64,000 nt of DNA, taken from Crambe crambe (lineage: Eukaryota; Porifera; Demospongiae; Poecilosclerida; Crambeidae). Position 1 is the first letter of the stretch, and every line of letters starts with the position of its first letter. Made by a program: the position numbers and the translations under genes. The notes beneath the pieces are model-generated. The model had not been told where the DNA came from, did not search any database, and saw only the letters and a list, made by a program, of their open reading frames with translations. Shown piece by piece: positions 1 through 9,480 of the stretch. Where the stretch lies: contig OZ004591.1 in NCBI GenBank assembly GCA_963924555.1, positions 6,076,001 to 6,140,000 of the forward strand. The letters run 5' to 3'.

Positions 1-190
1 TTACTTCTAAAGTTTCTTCCTGGATGCAGCTATGAAAGTCCGTATTTTTAACGTAATCTTAATTAGTATTCCGTAAATGGGCGCTCCAATGATTAAACCT
101 CGAGAAAATGAATATCCGGGAGCGTTTCATATCCACGGAGTGCTCTATTATCTATGGTCAGATTGTACATACATCACAACCACCGACGAG

Positions 191-820
191 ATGGCAACTA
201 ATGCAGCAACTGAAGGGACAGTTGAAGCCCACTTGAAGCAGGATCAGTTTCGCGTTCGCATCGGGGCGTATTTTAAGTCACTGGACGAAGATAAAGACGG
301 TATAGTTTCTAGAGAAGATTACTTAAGTATTGTCCAAAGGATCAATAAGATTAAGGAGGAAAGTCCGGATGCCATTGCCCGTCCAGATGCTATTCCCAAA
401 GCAAAAGAAGCTATTTTGGCTTATGCTGATGCGGTGGGGCTTACTGAAGGTGTGAAAGCAAGCCTTGACGACTATCTAAAGATGGCAGCAAACGTATTTG
501 CTCAGGAACTTGCGAAGTGGAACAGTGGAGAAACAACCCTGCTTGAAAATATGGACCAAGCTTTCTTTGATGTCTTCAACATGGATGATGAATTTGTGAC
601 CTTACAAGCATATAGAAATCAAGTGAGTATTTTAAATATATCTCATGAAGCTGCAGACAAAACTTTTAAACACATCCTGAGCATAAATAAAGGGGGACTC
701 AATAATGGAAAAGTAACGAGAAAGGATATTATCAATGCTCATTTTGGTTATTGGCACACTCTGGACAGAAGCAAAGATAAGATTTATCCTGATCATAAGA
801 AGTTCGTACAAAAGAAATAA
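191..820 (+). CDS. EF-hand calcium-binding protein, sarcoplasmic calcium-binding protein/calexcitin-like (copy A)
   Basis: A single-exon protein of about 209 residues when started at ATG 191 (context GACGAGATGG). The frame stays open up to another ATG at 77, but those extra 38 residues are largely encoded by a sequence that recurs as a repeat near 37840, so the inner start is preferred. The best EF loop is DEDKDGIVSRED (about residues 32-43), with the usual D-x-D-x-D-G pattern and D instead of E at position 12. A second, degenerate loop reads NMDDEFVTLQAY; copy B has NKDDEF there, the only residue difference noticed. A C-terminal loop with GGLNNGKVTRKD has no good calcium ligands. Proteins of this family buffer or sense cytosolic calcium. 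No signal peptide is visible. The family is assigned from length and the C-terminal FGYWH region; a luciferin-binding-protein-like relative is also possible. Confidence 0.85.
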   Translation: MATNAATEGTVEAHLKQDQFRVRIGAYFKSLDEDKDGIVSREDYLSIVQRINKIKEESPDAIARPDAIPKAKEAILAYADAVGLTEGVKASLDDYLKMAANVFAQELAKWNSGETTLLENMDQAFFDVFNMDDEFVTLQAYRNQVSILNISHEAADKTFKHILSINKGGLNNGKVTRKDIINAHFGYWHTLDRSKDKIYPDHKKFVQKK

Positions 821-2990
821 CCTTGCAAAGGAGACATGAAGTTACTTTAGTTGTAGTTAAAACACTATTTTTTGTGTGCATTAGCAGATTGTGATGGCTT
901 CAATTATCTGTGATTTTGTCTCATGCATGTGTGACAACAATCAGTCACATGCTGACAATGGTGTAGCCATATACCAAGATTAGATTAGCGTTGATAAATA
1001 TGTCTGCATGCCATGTTTGTATAGGCCTCTTCAGAGGAGCTAGCTGCATGGTTCTCCCCAAGTAACCAGAGCCAAGAAGCGAGTCTTCCCTGCATGTATT
1101 GTAAGATCACCAATTGGGATGAAAGAGGAATATCTGGGTATAGTGGGAGAGCCATTATTCTCCCCAAACAGGGATAATATTATTAGGATCGATTAACCAG
1201 CTGATAATTGGGGAGATAAGAGAAAGGGACCCAGTACCCAAACCTCCAAGGCTAGCTAATGTCAAGTCGCATGTATCAATGGTCCTTAAGGTTCTGGTAT
1301 ACTGTTATCAATTTATTAGCAAACTCATGAATTTTCAAGTATAGCAACTGGATTTGGTGATCACAACAATATTGTACTGGGCTTGGCATATACCAAAAAT
1401 CATTTTTTGAAAACTGTGTTATGGCATATCAAAATTATTAGCCAAGAATCTTACACATTATGACAATCTATGAAATTCCTATTATGGATGTCTCCAAACA
1501 GGAAGGTTGCTAGGGAGATAACTCCAGAGCTATTTAGCGAAAAAGCCAATTTTTGCCTAATTTTCATGGCAGCTTTGCCAACGCTTGTAACTCTCAGTAG
1601 CTATTGAACTTACTTTGATGATTTTTGCCTTTCCTCTATATTCTACAATGTAATATTGATTAGCTTAATCACACCTGACCTTGTGATTTGAAAAGTCTAG
1701 ACTAAATACTCAATATTACGTTGATAGCTGATGAAATCTGCAGTGCAGAGATGTATATACAAGATTATCAAAATTTCATGCTCATTGGCGCATCATACGA
1801 GCTTGCTTATGCGCGCACATGCTATATTAAGCATGCACATTATGTAAAGCGTGAGCAGCTGCTCTCAATTGATTGAGGCATTCTCTGTGTTAGGGGCCAG
1901 ACATCATATCTACAAAAGTATCTGGACACTGACTCTCTAGGACGATCCAGCTGTTGCTTCGCTGCGTCGTCTAGCTAGCTAGCTCAGCTCCTAGATCAAT
2001 CGACCTTGTGCTATTTTCAGATTCGTAATCGGAATTAATTTTGGCAATTGAGTCTTCAACCACCAAACCACCAAATCAAATTCTCTGCCAATATTTCCGG
2101 CCATATGGTAGTCACTCAATTTATTGACTAATTCAGTGGCTTCAGAAGGCAGAAGCTGTTTCTGCACTGAACGATTCTGCGATTTCTTTTAATGTGCACT
2201 GCAGAAAGGTCACACCCATCATGATGATCAGCTGATCAATTGTTGTTACAGTTCTGATATAATCTAGCAATGATCACAAAATGTTCAATGTGTTATTTTT
2301 TGAGGCTACTGGGGCTGAGACATGCCAAAAAAATTGGGGGGGGGGGACATTGGCAAATACAGTGAGTAATATAGCTAGCTTTGTGTCTATAAATTCTTTT
2401 GTGAATGAACAGTATTATTCTAAACAAGGCTTGCCTTTTAGCTTGGCTGCATTTAATTAGTACTATGTAGCAGCAGCTGCTCGGCTGGCTGGTGACTATT
2501 CAATTATTTATTGGTGCATGAGGAGTGTCATTTAAGAATGCCACTTTGACTCAATCTAGTCCTTCTAACCTTGTGCCATGGTTATGGTCTCATGATCACT
2601 GTGGTAAGTGGACTAGAGTACTAGACTAGTACATTTTTTCTGTGGCTTAGCAGCTGGCTTATAATTATATTTAATTTTATGAAGTACTGCAATTACATGT
2701 AAACAATCCCTCTCTGAGTTTCCAGTAAATAACAATAACTGCCACTTTATATATCATACACTAAAGCCAAATCATAGTTAGCAACACCTGAGATCAGTTA
2801 TTATTATGCTTCAAAATTGTGCCAGTGGGCAGTGGATCACTGGTTTTAGTTCATGATGACCACTGATAATGATTGCATCAGTGTAACCACTGCATTTTTA
2901 TGGTTTTACTGTTCGTGGTAAACTCATACATTTTTCGGCAGTGCTAGGCAACCAACCTGTAGCTATGATGGATAGGGGAAAGGCTAATAG
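821..2990. other. Non-coding flank of EF-hand gene, copy A
   Basis: No convincing gene is seen. The stretch is AT-rich and repeated at 39663-41840. Short open frames here (for example on the minus strand near 985-1167) are preserved in both copies only because the DNA is duplicated. A poly-G run lies at 2336-2346 and TAGCTAGC repeats at 1970-1985. Confidence 0.6.
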
Positions 2991-3579
2991 CTACAGAAAT
3001 AGAGACTGACTGACAAAAGACAGACAGATTGACATACAGAGGTGCATATACAGCTCACTAGAAGGTTCAATGAAGTCCAGATTTTTGACACTTGCAGTGC
3101 TGAAGAAGTCTCTCATGAGTCCGAGCTTGACTTGACATGCACTCCTGACAGGTCTAAACTGCAATGCGACAAAGGAACCATCTATTTCATCTCCATTAAG
3201 GATTTTCAATTGCTAGCAGCTGGGGTTAACCACGGCTACCTTTGAGATCAAAGAGCACTATAGTTGTGGTATGTTTGAGCTGGAATGAACTGAAGGCAAT
3301 GAAGAAATATACTTATTTGTATTTATGCATGATGCTCTGCGTATGTTATACCTGTGAAGAAAACACTGATAGCAAGAAAGTTTCTGCATGCGCAATCTAG
3401 TTAATATTGATTGTGCATGCTATTGTTAGGACATAATGGTACAAACATACATAGCTACTATGTAGTACAAAATTCTATAGCCAACAGGTGCATGTTAGAA
3501 ATTATAACTCGCAAATACATTGAATGGGGTGCATGACCAGGGTACTCCATCTGCTGGTGCATCCCTACTTTTTATGAAG

Positions 3580-3808
3580 TAGCTGACTGTTGGAAGAAGA
3601 TGATAATGAAGATAATCTATGAGATAATGATCAGATAACATTGTCATTACCTAGCTATTACTAAAGAGTTTATTTCTGTCTCTGGGTAGTTTATAGCTGA
3701 CTGTTGGAAGAAGATGGTTATGAAGTTAACGATCAGTCTATAACATTGTCATTAACTATTACTAAAGAATCTATTTCTGTCTCTGGGTAGTTTATAGCTG
3801 ATTGTTGG
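3580..3808. repeat. Tandem repeat, about 2.1 units of 101-114 bp
   Basis: Two units beginning TAGCTGACTGTTGGAAGAAG (about 3580 and 3694) and a third partial start (TAGCTGATTGTTGG at 3795). Each full unit ends with TTTATTTCTGTCTCTGGGTAG or a close variant. The array starts exactly where the EF-hand duplication ends. Confidence 0.85.
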
Positions 3809-4010
3809 AAAATGAAGAAGTCATCTGGTGCTGGGTCACAAGGAAACTTCTTTTTTTTTTTTTTTTTTTTGCAATTTTCCACAAGAAGAAATTATTTCTA
3901 AGGCCCATTGGTATTTGGCGTCATACCTTCCGCTAGCTTCGCTGTCGCTAGCAAACACAAAACGTGGGTGGAGGAACTCGTTAATAGCTGGGTGTGGTGG
4001 GCATGGGAGG

Positions 4011-4052
4011 AGCCTCGTAGTTCGTAGTCTTGCTTGAGAGTACGAGGCTAGA
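4011..4052. repeat. Short inverted repeat AGCCTCGTA ... TACGAGGCTAG
   Basis: A roughly 40-bp hairpin with GCCTCGTA/TACGAGGC ends. It resembles the AGCCTCG ends of the MITE at 11596-11987 and the hairpin at 29772-29815, so it may be a solo, internally deleted relative. Confidence 0.45.
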
Positions 4053-4191
4053 GTTGGCGTCTGAACAACGGCACATCACAGGACAGGGACAAGCCATGGC
4101 AGGAGTTTTCGTTTTATTTCGTAACTAAGGGGTAGCTACGCTCTAGCTACAGACCGACCAATGAAATCGTGCGCCCTGGGGATATATAACA

Positions 4192-4293
4192 GTTAGAACA
4201 TGGTAGTCCTGGTGATTATGGCCAAATAAACAACCGAATCCGAGGGCGCAGCCCGAGGATAAGGTTGTTTATTGGCCATAACCGTGTTCTAAC
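4192..4293. repeat. Palindromic element, about 100 bp
   Basis: Outer arms GTTAGAACA (4192) and TGTTCTAAC (ending 4293). Middle arms TTATGGCCAAATAAACAACC (4216-4235) and GGTTGTTTATTGGCCATAA (4264-4282). The centre is GGGCGCAGCCC. The left arm has an insertion of about 14 bp. It is probably a small fold-back MITE, upstream of the receptor gene. Confidence 0.75.
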
Positions 4294-4763
4294 TATTACT
4301 TACATAGTTACAACAGATTTCATTTATTATTACAATTACAGCCATGCATAATAATGAAGATTACTTTAGGAGGTCCTTTATAGCATAATTATTTTAGCTG
4401 GGAAGTTTTAGTTAAATCCTGTCTACCACATGCATGCTGGATAGCCACCCACCTATTCATTTGTTATCAAGTGTCCAGGAATTGATTTCTGCTCTCATTG
4501 TATGGTGGTTTATCTAAGTGTTAAGTGCTTTTTGGTAAACATTGTATCTTCCTATGTATTTAGCTGCTTGGTTGAAACCTGAACAGCAAAATTTTATAAA
4601 GTTGGAGTCTATCAGTTCTAAAAGCTTGCTTGCCATCAATATTGCACATCACCCTAGTAATAAATAATAAAATAGCCTCCCTCCCTCCCTCATCCAATTT
4701 GAGTAAGTGAAGGACAGGAAACAGTCATATTAGTCAAAAGATGCAATTAAATTAATTTTGCAG

Positions 4764-5062
4764 AAATTACTAGACTGACCCTTACTGGTGACAGAGCATC
4801 TTATCCTGGTGGTAGAGCTGCTTATGAATGTTCTAATGGTGGTGATACTATTGTGGCTGTGCAGTGGTTGCTAAATGGGACAAGAGTGGAAGACCTCAAT
4901 CTTGGGGATGATGTAGTAGTTGAGTTCAGTCTGGCAAGACAAGAAGGGAATTAGTCTTCATAAATATTCCTGCTGAGTATAATGAGACCACCATCCAGTG
5001 CAGAGCCAATTACAGTTCTGGGACTAGCTCTACCTCAGATACTGTCACACTGCTGTTACAAG
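4764..5062 (+). CDS. Receptor exon: Ig-like domain, with frameshift
   Basis: Acceptor TTTTGCAG at 4763, donor AAG/GTTGAC at 5063. The first half contains YEC and VQWLLNG, the Cys and Trp of an Ig fold. The second half contains IQCRANYSSG, the second Cys, but lies in another frame. The switch occurs near 4940-4950 (AAGAAGGGAATTAG). The exon ends in phase 1, matching the next exon. Confidence 0.7.
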
Positions 5063-7855
5063 GTTGACCAGTACTTCATCCATCCTCATATTCATAAATA
5101 AATATGTACAGGAATGCTCTCTGCTGTTGGCAACCTGAATGCCACTGTGCTTGATTCAACCATTTCTCTCACCTGGGAAGCTCCCTTCTTTTTTGACATT
5201 GTTAACATCAACCCTGATGTCACCTACAGAGTGGATGTGATCAACTCCACTTCCTCACAAGTGACACACTCACAAGGAGGGATCACTATCACACAATACA
5301 ACTACACAACTTCACTGTCACCTGAAAGAAGAGCATGCATACCGGTATGTGATGTCTTTAAATTCACAATCACACCAGTTAACATAGTTGGCAATGGAAG
5401 TGAATCTAGCATGTCTCAGGGTTACTTGAATGATGGTGAGTATTGCATGTCATGTGATGTATGTGCTCTCTATGCTGATATCATGGTAATGCTTTCCTGA
5501 TGAGAAATGGACTATTCTCATTTCATATAATGATGGTAAGAGTAGAGCAGTCAATCCTTAATATCACACCATCCGGAGTTATTTGGTGGAGATAATAAAA
5601 CTTGGTATAGATTGGCTATTACAATTAAGATATGTCTTCCCCTTCTCTGTGAAAACAGATAGAGCCCCAATTTTCATGTGTCATTTTTACAGTCTGATAT
5701 TGTCTGTGATGTCACCATCTCGGAGATTTTTGCAAGATATTATCATGGGACAGTGGGAACAAATGATATAAATGCAATTGTTGATGATCTCAATCGTACT
5801 ATTGTTGAAGTGACTGGTAACCTGACACTCAATCGACAGTACAATGCAACAATAGTGGTTAATGCCAGTGGTCGATCAAGGACTATTTAATCTGAGTGAG
5901 TAGCTGGAAAACAGCTCTGAATGCATGTTTACTATTAACTTCCATATAGTATTAAATGGACAGGAAATGTTAGTAATGAAGCTGTAATGACAGGGGGGGT
6001 TAATATGCAAGGTGTTGAACATGAAATGGAACAAATTGTGGTAATTGCATGCTATACAGGTGTAATGCTTTCTTGTAGGCACTCATGATGTTCAGCGTAC
6101 TGAAATGGATGATGCTTCCATCAATGTAACATACGTCAAAAACACAACAGCCAAAGGTGTACTGTGTGCTCTGATATTCTTCCGTAATGGACGCGTGGAC
6201 TTCAGTAACTCTGTGTATATTGTTCTTGATGTGAGAAATAGAGAACTAGCACCACCTTACATTAGTCGTGGAAGATATACTGTTTTATCATATGATGTGG
6301 AAAGTATTGGAATACTTGCACCTGGCTATCCTGCTTATATTGAATATGCTGAAAGTAGAGTGAACGAAGGTCTCTCTTTTTTTCACTCACTCACTCACTC
6401 TCAGTTTTTACTTGCATAATAATTATTATCAATGATGCAGGGTCCACACCATCCCCTAGATCATCAGAGCTTGAGAACTGTAATGCAGTACATAGCAATG
6501 GATATATTACAGCATCATGTGAATACCCACCAAATTCAACAGCAAGTGGTTTTCAGATAATTCTCCAGTTTAATGACCCAGGAAATATGGAGAGTGTTTA
6601 TGAACTGATGGTGGGTCAGACCCTTGATCACCACACTTCAGTTTCTATCAGTGTGAACAGGAGTGGGAACTATTGTGTGATTATATTTGCAATAATAAAA
6701 GGAGAAATTTTGGATGAAAACCCCTCATCATTGGTTGAGTTGGAAGTAGAAATTTATCAAGGTTAGTATTGATATTTTGGAATACAGCTATAAGTGAAAG
6801 TGTTTGATTGCTATAGGTGAGACTACTTCCACTTCTCCGCCATCCAGAATGGATGTGCAGAACCACTTATCATTATTAGGTATAAGGTTATAGCTACTAA
6901 CCTCATAACAACCATAATTAAAATTAATGCTCTATAGTCTGTACATTATGCATGGTGGCAATAATAATTATTGTGTTTAAACTTTCAATTTCAAACTATC
7001 TAAGTAGTATTTGCTATGTCTCTTCCCACTCGCACAGTTGATGTTCTTTTATGATTTATTTTCAAAGTTTGCATAATTTTAGCTATTCGTAAAATGCCTG
7101 CATTCCATCAACAAATATTTATAGGTATAGGTGTAGGTATTGGAGTTGCTGTTCTCATGGTGACTGTAATTGTGTTATGTGGAACTGCGATCTTCCTATT
7201 TCATTGTGGTATATTCACAGCTACAGATTGCTCTAGCTACTGCACCCAAGTATATCAAATTGATAATTATTAAGAGAAGTAAAAGTATGCATACAGAACC
7301 GGTATATATATATATGACAGCACAACTCAGGGGCCCGCGCCAGCTGGCCAATGATATAGTTTACATAACATCTAGGTGACATACACAAAAAGGTCCAAAG
7401 TTCAACACTAACATAGTAACACTATAAGAGTCAGAGTCCTTAATTAAAGTCACATTATTACATTCATAAACGATTTAAATCAAAGGTCCTAAGTAAGTAT
7501 ATGATTATGAGATAAGCCACTGTATATCTATAGCTTTGTGTATCATAAATGTTTTCACTTGCTCCATAACAGTTCAGAGAGGAAAAGCCAAAGTGCAGAG
7601 TTTCAATTAGATCCAACTGTTATGAAGAGCACTAGTTCCTCATCAAGAGTCATATATGAAGAAATGGTAGATCCTCCCAGTGCCTTCAACTGCACACAAT
7701 GTCCAGCTTATGAGACTACAACTGAAGTGGTCAAGCATGACTATGAGGAAATGAAACTCTATGGGAATTTAGACATTCCCACAACATATGAAGCCTATCA
7801 ACTCACAACATGTTCTGCTTATGGAGTCCCAGTAAAGTCAACAACCTCAAGTTAA
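4764..7855 (+). CDS. Ig/FN3-type single-pass transmembrane receptor with tyrosine-rich tail (partial, possibly decaying)
   Basis: A multi-exon gene. Exons supported by AG/GT borders and matching phase 1 joints are 4764-5062 (Ig-like), 5112-5435 (FN3), 6079-6369, 6441-6761, 6817-6879 (Ser/Thr/Pro linker) and 7125-7208 (membrane segment). Weaker exons are 5693-5894 (FN3 half) and 7573-7855 (cytoplasmic tail), whose phases do not join cleanly to their neighbours. Introns are short (49 bp at 5063-5111, 55 bp at 6762-6816). Many N-x-S/T sites mark the extracellular part. The tail has several tyrosines in SH2-type contexts. No signal-peptide exon was found upstream. The Ig exon has a one-base frame change near 4945 and the 5693 exon meets a stop before its donor, so the locus is either a pseudogene or contains sequence errors. 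The ligand is unknown; sponge genomes encode many diverse receptors of this general kind. Confidence 0.7.
5112..5435 (+). CDS. Receptor exon: fibronectin type III domain
   Basis: Acceptor ATGTACAG at 5111 and donor GATG/GTGAGT at 5436, phase 1 on both sides. It has the FN3 features ISLTWEAP and TYRVDV, and ends FKFTITPVNIVGNGS, the usual G-strand region. Several potential N-glycosylation sites are present. Confidence 0.78.
5693..5894 (+). CDS. Receptor exon candidate: C-terminal half of an FN3 domain
   Basis: Acceptor TTTTACAG at 5692. The open frame includes CDVTISEIF, LNRQYNATIVV and NASGRSRTI, typical of FN3 C to G strands. A stop (TAA, 5888-5890) precedes the probable donor GA/GTGAGT, and the exon starts in phase 0 while the previous exon ends in phase 1. 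The N-terminal half of this domain could not be found in 5436-5692. Confidence 0.5.
6079..6369 (+). CDS. Receptor exon: FN3-like extracellular segment
   Basis: Acceptor TTCTTGTAG at 6078, donor GAAG/GTCTCT at 6370, phase 1-1. It begins THDVQRTEM and contains GVLCALIFFRNG and several N-x-T/S sites. The domain edges do not follow the classical FN3 pattern closely. Confidence 0.65.
6441..6761 (+). CDS. Receptor exon: membrane-proximal extracellular domain
   Basis: Acceptor GATGCAG at 6440, donor CAAG/GTTAGT at 6762, phase 1-1. Three cysteines are visible (LENCN, ASCEY, YCVII) and the layout is that of a divergent FN3 or Ig-like domain (FQIILQF ... SGNYCVIIFAI). Confidence 0.68.
7125..7208 (+). 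CDS. Receptor exon: transmembrane segment
   Basis: Acceptor TTTATAG at 7124 and donor TGTG/GTATAT at 7209. It encodes a continuous hydrophobic stretch beginning GIGVGIGVAVLMVTVIVL and ending FLFHC, long enough for one membrane helix. Phase 1 on both sides fits the preceding 63-nt linker exon at 6817-6879. Confidence 0.72.
7573..7855 (+). CDS. Receptor exon: cytoplasmic tail with phosphotyrosine motifs
   Basis: Acceptor CATAACAG at 7572; the stop is TAA at 7853-7855. Tyrosine motifs in order: YEEM (twice, the YxxM pattern that p85-type SH2 domains bind), YETT, YGNL (a YxN pattern of the Grb2 type), YEAY/YQLT and YGVP. No kinase domain is visible, so signalling would need a separate tyrosine kinase. 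The exon needs a phase-2 partner whereas the membrane exon ends in phase 1; a small exon in 7209-7572 may be missing. Confidence 0.65.
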
Positions 7856-8183
7856 TATAAGCAACAAACATTCCCCAAATATAAACAAAAAACACATAGC
7901 AGAGATTTTGTGTATTCATGTAGCTACACCACTTTCTTGTGGAAAGGAGAGTATACTATGATGTAGTGCAGTACACATAGTGTGCAAGTGGTATATACTT
8001 GTCAGCTATAAGACTGAGTATACACTACAAGGAACCTCCAAGTAAAGGACACTTTGGGATCAGTCACTTTCTTTGCATAGGTTGTTCTTTTCTTGAAGGG
8101 TTCTTTATCAGAGGTTTCACTGTACTATTGTTATGATGATGGTGACAGTCACATTTCTAAAAGAGAGCCTCCCACAGACTAGT

Positions 8184-8227
8184 CTCGCATAGCCAAAAAG
8201 TGGAAAAGGGTCTGGCTACGCGAGACG
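8184..8227. repeat. Short hairpin: GTCTCGCATAGCCA ... TGGCTACGCGAGAC
   Basis: A 44-bp imperfect inverted repeat with TCTCGC/GCGAGA ends and a 16-nt centre. It looks like the two ends of a MITE with almost all of the middle lost. Confidence 0.6.
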
Positions 8228-8491
8228 ACACAATTTCAAGCTGCAAACGAATATTCTTTTTAAAATTTTACAATTGAAGCTTAGCAATGGGCCTTGCACC
8301 CCTTAATTACATGCACCATCTTTTGTTCTGGTTTCAGATCTTGAGCACACTTGCCAACAGATCAGGTTCTGAGTACGCATGTCTTAAATTTAGTTGGATA
8401 TCATATATAAATCGAACTTAATGTAACAATACATTACTTAATTTTTTTGTTAAACCGCTGTAGCTACCAGTGTTTTGTTTTGTATTATACA

Positions 8492-8892
8492 TAGGCCTGA
8501 GGCTATTATGCTCTTTTTTTAGCCTATTATGCTTTTGAGCAATTCCCTAAAATTTTACCTATTATGCTCATTTAGGTACCTATTATGCTCAAAATTATGC
8601 TCAAAACTTTTTTGACGAATGAGTATTATGAAAGTGTGTGCACGTGCAATTCAAGTTCAATGCTTGTTGTACTGCAGCAAAAGCACAGTTGACAGTCCAC
8701 AGGCTTTTACTGCTGACTTAGTAGCTAACAGTATCACTGCCTGTCAACTGACTCAGCTGTAAAAGATAGTGCATGTACAGCATTAGCTAGACATGTCCTA
8801 TTATGCCAACATTATGCCAGCATTATGCCAGCAGAATGAAAGTACCGATTATGCCCAAAATTATGCCGGCATATACAGTAGCCTCAGGCCTA
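8492..8892. mobile_element. MITE with TAGGCCTGAGGCTA ends and internal ATTATGC repeats
   Basis: Terminal inverted repeats TAGGCCTGAGGCTA (8492-8505) and TAGCCTCAGGCCTA (8879-8892). Subterminal regions are packed with CCTATTATGCTC (left) and ATTATGCCAGCA/ATTATGCCGGCA (right) words, in the way some hAT elements carry arrays of short transposase-binding motifs. There is no coding capacity and no clear target duplication. Related ATTATGCCGGCA words occur at 48110-48180 and 48680-48750. Confidence 0.7.
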
Positions 8893-9279
8893 GAACTTAT
8901 ACACACGCATGCGCACGCGCACGCGTATATATATTTTTGATGACATCACTTTCAATAACTCTGCTGGCGGGAAATTAGGCAACACAGGTGAGTCTGTAAC
9001 AGCATACAAAACAATGGTGCTTAACTAGGGCTACTACAAGACTTAGTGGTGGTCATAATAAGGTCTTAAAGATCATTACAGTAATCATCTGGCAATGATG
9101 TATAGCTACCTTAATGGCTTCTTTAGTATGAGGACTTCTTGTGGAGTCACTCCATAACATTTTTGCCACACACACTTGGCGGACTTGCGAAGGCAAAATA
9201 AGGGTAGAGAAACTTCACACTTATGGTTTTTCAAGTAGTCTCTCAGACTTATTTTTGCAAGTAATATTGATGACGTGAT

Positions 9280-9480
9280 GTCATACCTTTTTGATTGATG
9301 ACCTTATACACGTACACCTTGATATTTTGGTTGATGACCCTGTACCTAGCTAATCTGATGACCCTTTACCTTTACAGTGATGACCCCATGGATAGCATGT
9401 TATAAACAGTGATGACCCCATGGATAGCATGTCGATACTAACTTTTCATTGATGACCCCAGCCTTATATCCTACTTTTGC
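9280..9480. repeat. Clustered TGATGACC motif repeats
   Basis: Seven or so spaced copies of TGATGACCC/TGATGACCTT, including a 30-bp tandem duplication (GTGATGACCCCATGGATAGC at about 9397 and 9429). The related word TGATGACCATTTACC recurs at about 10568, 13512, 13591 and 13625, inverted at about 10785. Confidence 0.6.

Larger units (their letters stand above)
1..3584. repeat. Segmental duplication, copy A (left part cut by window edge)
   Basis: About 3.58 kb that recurs in the same orientation at 38847-42431. Base 3 here corresponds to about 38847 and base 3584 to about 42431. Differences seen by eye are a few substitutions, a short insertion in the 3' flank (an extra TCATA-like step near 39768), a poly-G length change (2336 versus 41165) and a short deletion near 1812. 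Similarity stops at GAAGTAGCT, after which copy A enters a 100-bp tandem repeat and copy B enters a large palindrome. It carries an EF-hand gene in each copy. High identity across non-coding sequence points to a recent duplication or to two haplotypes joined in assembly. Confidence 0.93.

Noticed and set aside
985-1167. 60-residue minus-strand frame preserved in both EF-hand duplicates
   Set aside because: Preserved because the DNA itself is almost identical; no domain, codon or splice signal.
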